A stretch of DNA of 64,000 nt from Biscogniauxia marginata. Lineage: Eukaryota; Ascomycota; Sordariomycetes; Xylariales; Xylariaceae. The notes beneath the pieces are model-generated. The model was not told the DNA's origin, did not search any database, and saw only the letters and a program-made list of their open reading frames with translations. The DNA lies in assembly GCA_022695795.1 (NCBI GenBank), contig MU404105.1, positions 124,001 to 188,000 on the forward strand. The letters run 5' to 3'. The position numbers and the translations under genes were made by a program. Below, piece after piece: positions 1 to 10,193 of the stretch (position 1 is its first letter; each line of letters begins with the position of its first letter).

Positions 1-26
1 TTCGGCCAGAACGAACGGCCAAAAAC

Positions 27-650
27 TCAATATCCCCGGTGCCTCCGACCGTCGCTGCTTCTCCGCAGGTCCCTCGCCTCGATCACCTCCCCCTTCCTCG
101 GGTAATACGCCGGCTGCGGGGGCCGGGGCCCCCTCACGTGCGACTCGACGACCACGGGCCGCCGGGTCGTGCTCACGACCGACACGCGCCTGGGGCTGCG
201 GCTAGGGCTGCGACTGCGGCTGTGGCGCGAGTGCGACCGGCGGCGGTGGTGGTGGTGGTGGCGACGATGGTGATGCTGCTGCCCCCCGGAGCTCGGGTAG
301 TCGCTCGGCGCCGCGGACGGCTTCTCGTGGCCCGGCTCGAACGTCGACCCCCATATCCCCGGGGATCCCAGGTTCAGGCACGAGCGGATGAGCCACAGGA
401 GCAGTAGCGTCCCGGCGACGGTCCCGACCACGATGCCGGCGATGGCGCCGCCGCTGAGGCCGCTGCTACCGCCGCCGCCACTGTCGGCGACGACGGTCGT
501 GGTCGCGGCCTGCCGGGCGAATAGGACCTTCGAGATGGCCTGCGGGAGCGTCCGCGTCGGACGGAGCTGCTGCTCCTCCTCCCCCGGCTGGTGGCGGCGG
601 CGGGATATGTGGTCGCTGACAAGACAACCCAGCGAGAGAATAGGGGCCAT
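27..650 (-). CDS. His/Arg-rich single-pass membrane protein
   Basis: A single-exon reading frame of 207 residues from a true ATG at 650 to TGA at 27-29. Residues about 69-88 form one hydrophobic segment (AIAGIVVGTVAGTLLLLWLI) preceded by a Gly/Ser linker, which is the usual build of fungal Mid2/SKG6-like single-span proteins. The C-terminal half is a cytoplasm-type tail: a His-rich run around residues 124-137, then an Arg/Ser stretch with repeated RSRSPS-type pairs. Proteins with this Ser-Gly-Gly-Ala-Ile-Ala-Gly-Ile-Val transmembrane start are widespread in Pezizomycotina but mostly uncharacterised. No enzyme motif is visible and no clear cleavable signal peptide is seen. The function is unknown; a role at the plasma membrane or cell wall would only be a guess. 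Confidence 0.7.
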   Translation of the reverse strand: MAPILSLGCLVSDHISRRRHQPGEEEQQLRPTRTLPQAISKVLFARQAATTTVVADSGGGGSSGLSGGAIAGIVVGTVAGTLLLLWLIRSCLNLGSPGIWGSTFEPGHEKPSAAPSDYPSSGGQQHHHRRHHHHHRRRSHSRHSRSRSPSRSPRRVSVVSTTRRPVVVESHVRGPRPPQPAYYPRKGEVIEARDLRRSSDGRRHRGY

Positions 651-3459
651 TATATATATATTATTACGATTATGATATCAGGGCCGCGACGGCTTTCGCT
701 CGTAGGTTAGGTATAATTCGGTTCTCTTAATTATCGGAAGTATATAGTTGGTAGATAAACTTTCAGAGTTGGAACGGGAGCTAAAAGTATGATAATGGAT
801 AAGAGGGCAGACGGGGGGGCAAACACCCAGAGGGGGAGGGGGAGGGGGAGTATAGATCGATGATGGGTGGCAGAAAGATTATCTGCGCTTCTCGTCCCCC
901 CCGCAGCGGGCAGAGGCATAATGACGACATGGCCTGTGGATTGGTTTTGTCTGCATTCGATACTGGCGAGGCTACAGATTAGACATGGCCGGGATGAGTA
1001 GTTTGCCTTGTTGCGACGCCTGGGTAGTTCGAGGATATCATGACAGCATGACAAGCATATGGTGTGTGAGACATGCCATGCAGACATCGAAGATCGCCGA
1101 CTAATTTGTCTGGGCAGTTTCTTGCACCCCCTTGGTTTCTACCGCTCAGAACTAGTACGACTATACACTGTCATTGGTCAACCCGGACCCCCTCTTCATC
1201 CTGCGGCTCACGACTGGTCATCATGATGCAAACTTGATTGGAATGACAGGTACCTACTTCAGCTTTTTATCACAATATCCCTGAGTTATTCCGATCTTAT
1301 GCTTGCTATTGTTACATTGTAGCACCCTCGTATCTGACAGCCCATGTATTTCGTATACGTTGGATGTAAACCTGTTTATAATAGGTCCCTACCCATCACT
1401 AGCTTCCAGCAGGAACACAAAATCCCGAAAACCCGCTTGTTCGGGTTTATATATCAGAGGGGAGGCCGATACCTTGAACAACCCAATTGTCAAATCAAAT
1501 GCGATTTGGGATGCCAGTACAAGGAAAAAAGAATAGAGCAACGATATTTATAGTCTTGGGAATTCCGAAAAGAGTACCGGCTACTAAAACCTTCGTTATT
1601 AACTGCCTCGTCTCCTACTACGACCTGTAATACCTATCCGTCTTTAGCTAATAAAATAATTCGGCTAGAAAACTGATGAGACTGGGGTATAAATTTGCAA
1701 AGAAGCACGCCTAGAGTTGTCAACAGAGGACATAAAACGGATTACTTGATTAGCCTAGGCATACAAAGTTATCACTACACAACTGTCTCTCCAGCCTATC
1801 ACCCACCCTATCTTCGATTCTTCCCGCACCCAGAAACTTCAACATGAGCTCTTCCGAGGATGGCAACGGAATTTCTTAGAAGGGCCAACGAAACTGCAAA
1901 AGTTGGAAAAGGCGAAATTATCCTATGGGCGTGCTGCCTGTGTCATGGACATAGCTTTCACCAACTGAGGCTGCTCTCTGATAAGTTTCTCGGGGTCGGG
2001 CATGCGCCTCTTGACTTCGTTGTCTTGTTGGATGATTGCGCAGCACTGTATATCCAAGAGTTAGCAATGGTATTTAGATCCAGTAGGGTAGGAAAGACGC
2101 CCTATGATCGAAGTGCGGCTCTGCTTGTGTCGTCATGGAAGGGGAGACACGGGAACGGAATTACGTACTTGGCACCAGTAGGCGGTGCAGCAGTCCTTGA
2201 GCTCATCGCCAGGTATGGCGAACCGCGTGCGGATCTCCGTACGCTTGACCATTACCAAGCTATATAATATCTTAGCAGGAGTGTCACGAAAAAAAAAAGA
2301 AAAAAGCGTATAGGCATGAGGGCGCGAGCGTACATCCATCCAAACCCGCAGCTGCAAGTCAGCACCGCGTGCAGTAAACAGTCGACATCGAGCATGTGAG
2401 TCCGAAGCGCCGTTGGATTGACCAGGCGATTCGAGGTTCGGCCGATGACTATATGTCGGTATTCATGTCAACCTACTATGCCAACAGTTCTCGCGCAGCG
2501 GCTTGGACGCACGGAGGCACGGCACGAAAGTGCCTAGGATACAGCTGCCACACGGCATGCAGTTGAACAACCCGCTCTCCCAACCCCCTCCTATCTTCTG
2601 TAGCTTTTGGAACGCGGGCAGAATAGGGGCTTCTCTAGGCATGTTATTCGCGGCTAATGCAAGTGCGACGGTAGCAGCCGTCATTATCAAGTGGATATTG
2701 AGTGGAAATGCTAAAGACCGCGTAGTTGATAGTTCGATTGAAGTGATAGTTCTATTGAAGAGATACTGTCTCCCGTATAGGCTACAAAAAGGATGAGGCT
2801 CATGGAAGAAGTTGAGAAAGTTTTGATTTGGGGACGTCAACGTATAGCTCTAGAACGCAAGGAGACGCTGAACTTTCTCTTCTGGATAAGTCAAGAATCT
2901 GGACAAGTGAAGAAAGAAGCGACCTATAGTACAGCGTGTGACAAGTCGATACTTCTTGCCCTTCATGAACTAGTCTTTCAGACGTTATTTTGCCTATGAT
3001 TGAGAAAATGGTGTTCCGAGGGGAATGCAAGGCTGGTGTATAGTGGAGGCTCTTTCCGCTAATGTATACTAATGGTGGTAAGAAGGGACAACGGCGGCTG
3101 ACGTGTAATGTGAGGCGCGATGGCTGTTTCTAAACAGGCGCGGAGTTCTCTATGAACGGTGTTTGAAGGTGATTAATCTATAGCTTATCTCGGGCACGAT
3201 ACATGCTAACACTCTATAGGCCCTACGCTATCGATGTCAAGAGGACTTGATATTTTGAGTGCTTGCTTCTGACGCAAAGCAAAATAAAATGCCCCTGAAC
3301 CCTACATAATCCTACCACGAGAACTTCCACGACGAAGCCTCACGGAGGGTCAACGCATTTCGAGCTAGCAACGAGTCGAGACAAGGCCTCAGGCTGATGA
3401 GACTTGAGGGTCTCTCTAGATTTGTCAACGACGAGGTTAGATATATCTAATGACCTAGG
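651..3459. other. Intergenic stretch, no supported gene
   Basis: About 2.8 kb without a gene I can support. It contains a G-rich patch at about 814-851 with several runs of five or more G. It also holds several short frames (for example + 1860-2267 and the overlapping opposite-strand pair near 2463-2840) that show no family motif and no convincing splice partners. The two frames at 2463-2840 lie on opposite strands of the same DNA, so at least one is chance. A decayed or lineage-specific gene near 1840-2270 cannot be excluded. Confidence 0.5.
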
Positions 3460-4289
3460 TCAAAGTTCACGTGTCGGCGTCCAAGAGCTGCTCTTTGCTG
3501 AGACGACTTTGCTCATGATGACATAGTCGGGGACGAATTCCTTGCCGAAGCGAAGCTTTCTCGGGCTAGGCGATATCTCGTCCTTCTCGAACCCGTGCTT
3601 CTTGTAGAACTCCAGGGCACGCTTGTTGCTCAGGAAGCAGGTTAACATGACCTTCTTGATAGGGGGCGTGTTGGCGGCAACCCTCTCATGAAACCCTAGG
3701 AGAAGCTTTCCGAGCCCCGTGCTGCCGTTGGCTCGAGTTAGTAAACAAAGTCTCTTTCGTCGTAGAACGGCTCGAGGGGACCAACGCGGGCGAGTTCCGT
3801 ACCCTTGGAGCTCTGGTTTTAGATGTATTTCGTAGCAATAGACGACGGGTTCGCCTTCTTCATACGTTGGCATGAGTGAAGTAAAACCCTGGACGTTGCC
3901 CTTATCATCCTTGACGAGGATGTATCTCAGGTCTGGCGACTTCATCTCGGCTATCTTCTTAGTCGGTTTCCAACCGAATGATGAGGGCTCGTAGTCGGCG
4001 CGACTCGTTTCCTCCACCAAGTCGAAACACGCCTTGAGGTCTTCCTCGCTCAGACTTCCTGCTCGGGTGAGACTCAGCGAATAGTTGTCTTGTGTCTTTA
4101 GATTTATCCATCGGGTCCACGTCGGTTCACTGACATGGACGTTAGTCTATTGCCTCGGTATGAGATACGGCAACACTACGTGGGACACAGGTTCTCCTTA
4201 ATGAAAATCTCATCGTTCTTCCGATTCGCCTGCTCGATAGGGTCGGTAGCAGCGCGTCTCCGCTTGACGCTTCCTTCGATAGACTTCAT
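3460..4289 (-). CDS. NAT4: N-alpha-acetyltransferase 40 (Nat4/NAA40), histone H4/H2A specific
   Basis: Three exons: 4289-4180, 4129-3803, 3721-3460, giving 232 residues. Intron 1 (4130-4179, 50 nt) has GTAGTG, a CTAAC branch site and CAG; intron 2 (3722-3802, 81 nt) has GTACGG, ACTAAC and CAG. Intron 2 is a multiple of three without stops, so a naive reading frame runs through it. The protein opens MKSIEGSVKRRRAATDPIEQ and carries SRADYEPSSFGW, VVYCYEIHL and the acetyl-CoA motif QGTGLGKLLL, the last restored exactly by splicing. This order is diagnostic for the Nat4 branch of GNAT enzymes, which acetylate the N-termini of histones H4 and H2A. It is divergent from the LYR gene at 4695, with a 405 bp shared upstream region. 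Length is normal for the family. Confidence 0.93.
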
Positions 4290-4694
4290 AGTAATTCCGA
4301 AAATTTCTTTTTATGTGATAGATATGGAGGGCTCTAGGTATCGAGAATGAGGTCACAAGTCATTCCACAATATGAGCTCTTTCCCCGTTCCCCAGTTTCC
4401 TTCTTAATGAATGACAATACGTCGTATACGATATACGGGGTATGTATTTAGTGGTGCATATAAGTATCTTATCTACTAAAGGCCGTGTAAGTCGGAGACG
4501 CACCCCCCACTAAGAAAAATATTATGTCACAGCATACCTGCCTGCATTTAGTGTGCTTAAAACTGCCTACAACAATATCTAAAGTACTTCGCCTATCACC
4601 GGTAAATTCACCCGTGTCCATCTATCACGAAAAGACGTACCTATCAATATCGATCTTCCCCATGTCTTGACAACATATACCGCCTCTTTCCCCT
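4290..4694. promoter_or_regulatory. Shared upstream region between NAT4 and the LYR gene
   Basis: 405 bp between two divergent start codons (4289 minus, 4695 plus), so it must hold both promoters. No defined factor site was recognised. A CT-rich stretch with CCTCTTTCCCC lies just upstream of the ATG at 4695, which is common for fungal start regions. The bidirectional role is inferred from layout only. Confidence 0.5.
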
Positions 4695-5176
4695 ATGTTC
4701 CGCCTCCAAACAGCAACTAAGCTGCGCTCTGCGACCGCATTCCGAAGCTATGCAACGGACCCGGCCAAGAGCCGGCTGGGCGCGACCTTGAGCCTGGATC
4801 ATGTTCGTCCTCTTCTCCTCTTCGTCCTCGTCCTCCCCCTCATCCTCCTTTTACCACTCCCACCAACTACTACTTAAATCCCATGCCTGTATTAGAAACG
4901 CTTTGTTCCCTCCCTTGGAAAGATAAGATAAGCCAGGGCACCGCTAACAAGACACTGCAGTTCCTCCAGCGCTCACGAGCCCTCTCCCTCTACCGCGCGA
5001 TCCTCCGGGGCACGCGGCGCATCAGCGACCCGCCGACCCGTGCCGAGACGCGCGGCTTTGCGCGCGCCGAGTTCGAGCGTCACCGGGGCATCACGGATCT
5101 GGGCCATATGCGCTATCTCTTGTCGATGGGTAAGACGGAGTGGGAGACGATGAAGCGGCATATTGGTGACATGTGA
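4695..5176 (+). CDS. LYR-motif mitochondrial protein (LYRM2-like)
   Basis: Two exons, 4695-4802 and 4961-5176, giving 107 residues. The intron (4803-4960, 158 nt) begins GTTCGT, has a GCTAAC branch site and ends GCAG; joining gives LSLDHFLQRSRALSLYRAI, which fits the LYRM2 group of LYR (complex 1 LYR) proteins. The LYR signature is present as S-L-Y-R, followed by Arg-rich helices and the conserved end MRYLLSMGKTEW. The first 20-odd residues (MFRLQTATKLRSATAFRSYA) look like a mitochondrial presequence. LYR proteins bind acyl-ACP and support assembly of respiratory complexes; LYRM2 has been linked to complex I. The exact client here is not shown by the sequence. The naive frame continues past the donor into an artefactual hydrophobic tail. 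Confidence 0.88.
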
Positions 5177-5475
5177 AACTACCACCCTACCTATTATACA
5201 TTTAAGGATAGGCGACAGGCGAAATGCTAGCTCTTAGAACCTGTTATTTATGCTGCAGACTTGCAGCCACGGCAATAGAATAGCGGCAGCAGAAATCTAC
5301 TGGACGAGTATTCGGCGTCTAAGAATATTCCGTATAAACCCCATTTCTCTTAGAGATACATCCTCGTTATTTCACACCACCACCCAGATTTAATATTCGG
5401 CGCAGCTCAACTCGTCAAGATTCTCTGGCACTCTCCCACTCAATTTCTTTATCCATCCACCCAACCATCCATTCG

Positions 5476-5939
5476 TCATCCCTGGCGTTGCTTGTGTCTC
5501 GGGTTCGCGCTGCAGATGATATAGAGGTGGCCTTGACGTCGCTTATTGGTTTTCCTCCGCACGACCTGTTGTAAAATGGTGAGATGTGGTCCCGGCCAGC
5601 ACCCAGCTTTTCCAGCACGGCGTAGAGAAAAGCAAAGAGTGACCGAGAAGGCTAGCTATTTGACTGACTGACCTTGCAATGTTCGCACCGTTTCTTGACC
5701 GAACTGTGGACCTTCATGCCCCTCGTCTGCTGCTGTGCCATGACTTGCGCGGCCATCGTTGTCGCCGTAGTCGGCACGCCTGGTCTCAGCGCTGATTTCG
5801 GGGCGAGAACCATCTGGGAAATGGATCGAGCGGGCTGCTGCCGTGTTCGCGTTCGGAGGACCTGTCGAGCCGCCGGTGATGTGCGCAGGGACAGCGCCCT
5901 TAAGGATGACACAAGAGATGAGGACGTCATTTTCCACAT
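5476..5939 (-). CDS. Mitochondrial large-subunit ribosomal protein bL36m
   Basis: Two exons, 5939-5673 and 5565-5476, giving 118 residues. The intron (5566-5672, 107 nt) starts GTCAGT and ends ACAG. The mature domain RGMKVHSSVKKRCEHCK is joined to VVRRKTNKRR and then ICSANPRHKQRQG, the complete bL36 fold with its zinc ligands (Cys-x2-Cys, then Cys and His). The N-terminal 70 residues are Arg/Ser/Ala rich with few acids, as in mitochondrial targeting peptides. bL36m is the smallest protein of the 54S subunit. Without the second exon the frame would lose half the zinc site. An in-frame ATG three codons in is an alternative start. The gene lies just 3' of ILV1 on the same strand (460 bp apart), not as an operon. 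Confidence 0.93.
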
Positions 5940-6399
5940 CGAATCAACTTCCTCGCAATTGGATGTAGACAGAGTGGCGGATGCTGGTTTAGTATCGAGA
6001 GGATCAAGGTTGGAAAACCCACCAACCTATGCTAAAATAATGTGGGGCCATTAGGAAGTCCACCAGTGAACCCGTCAACCCGTTACAAGGGAATTTGCTT
6101 TTACTACAACTTACATATGTGCATACACGTAGACAGTGCCACGAAGACCAAGTACACATCACAATAACTGCATACCGGTATATAAAAAGGGGCAGCAACG
6201 GCCATTGCGGTATCACCTTCATTGTCAACCCTAGGTATCTACCTACCTATTAGTCTTCATAACTCGAGAACCACCGAGATTTTCCCAATAATGTGCCCTT
6301 GACAGATCTATGCGCATATTGAATTCCTACACCACGCCTAAACTCCCTTCCTTTTTTTTTCTTCCCCTCTCGCAAAGAACCCATTTCTTATTTCCTCAA
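5940..6399. other. Intergenic region between bL36m start and ILV1 stop
   Basis: 460 bp holding the upstream region of the bL36m gene and the 3' end of ILV1 (both on the minus strand). It includes CT/T-rich patches near 6350-6375 and an ACCTACCTA-type motif at about 6240-6250. No gene is supported; a 74-codon minus-strand frame at 6004-6228 has no recognisable content. Confidence 0.5.
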
Positions 6400-8209
6400 T
6401 TAGCTTCTCAGGAATGTCTTGAACACGTTACTCTGTGTGCAGTCTTCCCACGGGTACCCGATCTCCTTCAGCGACTTCTCTAGGTCGGATACCTCGTCAT
6501 CTGGGCATTGGATGCCCGTGAGGACCTTGCCGACGTCGCTCCCGCCGTTCCGGTACTGGAACAGGCTGATGTTGAATCTCAGACGCAGCGTCCGTAGGAA
6601 CTTCTCTAGAGCTCCTAGCCGCTCTGGAAAATTGAACATGTACAACCTCTCGTTCGCAACGTCCGAACGGCCCCCAACAAGGTAGCGGATATGCGACTTG
6701 GCCAGCTCGTCGCCTGAGAGGTCCGTTACCGTCATGCCAGTATCGGTGATGCGGTTCAGGAGTGTCTGGAGCTCCTGCACTCTTTGTGATGCCGCGCCCG
6801 TGAGCGATATGCCTACAAGTACATTGGCTACCTCGCTCGTGGCGTAGCGGTATGAGAACTCGGTTACCGCATGCGGCATGACATTGTTAACGAGCTCGGC
6901 AAATGAGCCTGGCCGTTCCGGGATACTGACACATAGTAGAGCCTCCTTACCCTCGCCAAGAGTGGCACGTTCGGCAACAAAGCGCAGCCTGTCGAAGTTC
7001 ATGTTGGCGCCACTGGTGATAGCAATGATAGATCGATCCCGGTCGCTTGACGGGTTGGCTGCTACCCATTTTTTCAACCCGGCGAGTGCCAGTGCGCCAG
7101 CCGGCTCTACGATGGAGCGCGTGTCTTCAAATACGTCCTTGATGGCGGCGCACGTCTCGTCAGTGTTAACTTGTATAACCTCGTCGATGACCTCTTGGCA
7201 TATGCGGAACGTCTCCTCGCCGACTTTTTTTACCGCAGCACCATCGGCAAAGAGGCCAACCTCTTTCAGCATGACACGTTTGCCCTGCTGCAAGGATTGG
7301 ACCATAGCATTCGCATCCTCGGCCTCGACCCCGATGATCTTGACGTGGGGGGCAATCCTCTTAACGTAGACACCGACACCAGCAATAAGGCCGCCTCCGC
7401 CGACGCAGCAGAATATGGCTTCGAGCTTGTGTATGTTGGTCTGTCGTAACAGCTCCATTCCTATAGTCCCCTGACCGGCTATGACGTAGGGGTCGTCGAA
7501 GGGAGGGATGTTGATGAGCCCGTGTTGCTTTTCCAGTCTCGCGCATTCTTCCTTGGCAGCGTCGAAGTCCGGGCCGTGGAGGACGACGCAGCCACCCAGC
7601 CTAGAGACATTCCGGTGCTTGATGCTCGGCGTGCCCGAGGGCATGACGATAGTAGCGGGTATCTTGAGTAATCTGGCAGAATAGGCAACTCCTTGCGCAT
7701 GGTTACCAGCGCTACAGGCGACCACACCTTTCCAACTCAGGTTCCGGTCGAGATGTGCCATTTTGTTATAGGCACCACGTAGCTTGAAGCTGAAGACGGG
7801 CTGTTCATCCTCTCTCTTGAGCAGTACATTGCACTCGAGGCGGTTCGACAGATTGGTGGCGGGGGTTAGGGAGGTTTCTTTACAAGCTTCGTATACTCGA
7901 GAGGTCAGGATCAGGCGAAGGTACTAAGACGGGTTAAACAGCCATTGTCAGCCATTGAGCTGTGACAAGCTTAGATATGCCGAGCGAGTGACCAACATCT
8001 GGATGCCCATTTGGCAAGATGAACTCATGTGGTACGATAGTTCTGATTCGAGCTTGATTATCCTCCGATGGCGGCGGCGACGGGTTTGCGCTGTACTCGG
8101 TGAGAGACAGGCCGGAGCGAGAGGGAGTTCGCGGGACATGGCCGTTGACACCGTTTCTAACGCCATTGGCCAGGACCGCATCAACTGGCGTTGCAGGTTG
8201 GGCCGACAT
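6400..8209 (-). CDS. ILV1: Threonine dehydratase (threonine ammonia-lyase), biosynthetic, mitochondrial
   Basis: Two exons, 8209-7997 and 7923-6400, giving 578 residues. The intron (7924-7996, 73 nt) starts GTTGGT and ends TTAG. It converts L-threonine to 2-oxobutanoate and ammonia with pyridoxal phosphate, the first committed step of isoleucine synthesis. The PLP lysine lies in [11 protein letters not shown] (about Lys118); [12 protein letters not shown] and [12 protein letters not shown] are the phosphate-cradle loops. After about residue 390 come two ACT-like regulatory domains (starting [17 protein letters not shown] and [17 protein letters not shown]), the site of isoleucine feedback in this family. 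The N-terminal 70 residues are Ser/Pro-rich and variable. It is divergent from RCF1 (548 bp apart). Length matches the fungal norm, and all catalytic motifs look intact. Confidence 0.96.
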
Positions 8210-8757
8210 ACTCCTTACTGAGAGGGTATGCTAGAGGAGAGAGAAAAATGAGGAGGAAAGGATGGTGGTGATATAAGTCGAATGACTAAACTCAATATAC
8301 AAAATATTTCGTAACTTTAATTTTTTTTATTTTACAGGGTACATCATGCGAAGTATAGTGGGGCAATATCTTTTTTGAATTTTCGTCATTAATAAGGTTG
8401 CTGCCGGCTTTAGTACGAGTAGGAGGTACCTACCGAATGTACAATTAGGTACCAGGTAAGTTCTTCGGCGATTAGATAGGCACCTTAGCCCTCTTCGATG
8501 TTCTTACCTTAAGTTGCTAGTATTGTACCGATAAGTCACCTCTTAGCAGCTCAGTTCTCCGCTAAACTTATTGAAGCTTCATCAAAGAACCGCCCGGTCC
8601 ATGTCATCATTGATATATCTCTACCTCTCTATACATACTCACCTGCCTACATGCAACGTGGGCATCGTGAATCCACGCAACTGCCCAATTGCGGAAGAAT
8701 TGTTGCTGAGATACGTACGAGAAGCATAGCAAAACCTCTGTAGAGGCCCGTCTCGCC
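8210..8757. promoter_or_regulatory. Divergent upstream region of ILV1 and RCF1
   Basis: 548 bp between the two start codons. The sequence near 8283 reads TGACTAA, one base from the TGACTCA core bound by Gcn4/CPC-1-type amino acid control factors; with a single mismatch and one copy this is weak support for general control of ILV1. TAGGTA/GGTACC-type motifs occur at about 8426-8457. Confidence 0.35.
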
Positions 8758-9789
8758 ATGTCCGACAGACCTATGCCCTCGTCGTTCGACGACGACAGGT
8801 ACGTCCGTCTTATACATACGCGTATATGCATATATATGCCAAAAATATGGCAGGACATGTCGCTTGTATAAGCACGAAGCTTACATGCCATTTATGCGCC
8901 CGTTGGTACAGTGAATATAATGAGACCGGTTTCCAGAAAGTGTCTCGCAAGCTGCGAGAGGAACCTCTAATTCCTCTGGGTACGTACACAACGACAACTG
9001 AAAACTTTCTCTCTCTCTCTCTCTCTCTCTCCCCCTCTCCCTCTCCCTCTCCCTCCCCCATGTCTTTATCTTCCCCCAGTGCACCCCTCTAGAAATATAT
9101 ATATATATATATAAAGGGAAGAGGAAGAGTAAAACTAGAAAAGGGGAAGGGCCAAGCCGGAGCTAACGAACTCCGTCCGTACCCGACATCCAGGAACGGT
9201 GCTGACGTGCGTGGCCCTGTACAACGCGTGGCGCGCGATGAGCCGCGGCGACCACGCCCAGGTGCAGCGCATGTTCCGGGCGCGCATCGGCGCGCAGGCC
9301 TTCACCGTCATGGCCATGGTCGCGGGCGGCGCCTACTACGGCGCCGACCGCGAGAAGCGCCGCGAGCTCGTCAAGCTCGAGGCCCAGCAGCGCGCCGAGG
9401 ACCGCCACCAGAGGTGGCTGCGCGAGCTCGAGGTCCGCGACGAGGAGGACAAGCAGATCCAGGCCGTCATGAGGCGCAAGCGCGAGCGCCTCGAGCAGCG
9501 CCGCGCCGACGAGAAGGCCAGGGCCAAGGCGAAGGAGAACGAGGGGGCCGCGGTGGACGCTACTGCTAGCAGTAGTAGTAGCAGCAGCAGTGGTAGTAGT
9601 CAAGGCCAAGAGGATCCAAAGGCTGACGGCCAGGTTTCACCCCAGGAAAAGAAACCGGGCTCGAGTGTGATGGGGGCCCTGTCGGAGGCCGGAGGCTGGT
9701 TTGGGTCTAAAAAGGGAGAGGGGTTGAAGCCGGCTGAAGAGAAGAAACCCGAGGAGAGGAAGCCCGAAGCGGAGACACCGAAGAAGTGA
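8758..9789 (+). CDS. RCF1: Respiratory supercomplex factor 1 (HIG1 domain)
   Basis: Three exons: 8758-8798, 8912-8979, 9194-9789, giving 234 residues. Intron 1 is 8799-8911 (GTACGT...ACAG), intron 2 is 8980-9193 (GTACGT...CCAG). The protein opens MSDRPMPSSFDDD, typical of fungal Rcf1, followed by GFQKVSRKLREEPLIPLGT and the two HIG1 helices (VLTCVALYNAWRAM and AQAFTVMAMVAGGAYYG) around the conserved RMFRARIGAQAF loop. It sits in the mitochondrial inner membrane and supports III-IV supercomplex formation and cytochrome oxidase assembly. After the helices comes a long charged Glu/Arg/Lys coiled-coil, a Ser run near residues 146-160, and a Lys/Glu/Pro tail. Intron 2 contains a long CT microsatellite and a TA repeat. 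Confidence 0.93.
9009..9060 (+). repeat. CT microsatellite inside RCF1 intron 2
   Basis: A perfect CT run (about 9009-9030) passes into CCCTCT-type repeats to 9060. A TA dinucleotide run follows at about 9095-9113. Both are spliced out with intron 2, so length change should not alter the protein, though the pyrimidine tract is close to the 3' splice site. Confidence 0.85.
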
Positions 9790-10193
9790 AGGGCCGGTTC
9801 AAAACACGAGCGAGTCGAATATTCGTCGTGACACTACGCATACGCCTGAGGTAGTAGGAAGGACCGGTAATGCATTTGGAACGATAGGGGTTTAAAAGCA
9901 AAAGGAGTTATATATTTAAAAAAAACTAAAAAAACTCCACGTTGTCAATATGCCAAATATCATATCAATGTAAATAGCAAGATGGTGGCAGATACAGGGA
10001 ACTGATGTCACCGCAATACAGAAAATTTTTAAATCAGGTTGAAGTGCACTTTTGCATGTGTTATTGGATAGGTTGATGGTTCCGAGTTCCAATAACACCA
10101 CGTACTTAAAGTAAACCCAAACCCAGTTCCCCTTTCGCCAGTTTGGGTCAACTCAAAACGCCAGGCAAACTTCATATACATCATACGATGTAC
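9790..10193. other. Convergent 3' region of RCF1 and RTC5
   Basis: 404 bp between two convergent stop codons. It has an A-rich run near 9917-9935 and otherwise nothing I can identify; it presumably holds both transcription ends. Confidence 0.5.

Noticed and set aside
1860..2267. Plus-strand frame of 135 codons
   Set aside because: No motif, no branch-site/splice partner and no family resemblance; kept only as a note in the intergenic entry.
2463..2840. Overlapping frames on both strands
   Set aside because: Both contain ordinary-looking residues but cover the same bases on opposite strands, with no domain and no splice support.
3460..4020. A 186-residue single-frame acetyltransferase starting near 4020
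   Set aside because: The putative start codon is TTG, not ATG, and the frame reads through an 81-nt intron. Splicing gives a three-exon, 232-residue Nat4 with the acetyl-CoA motif restored.
9163..9609. Minus-strand 148-codon Leu/Ala-rich frame opposite RCF1
   Set aside because: It is the antisense of GC-rich RCF1 exon 3, which has clear family motifs; a shadow frame.
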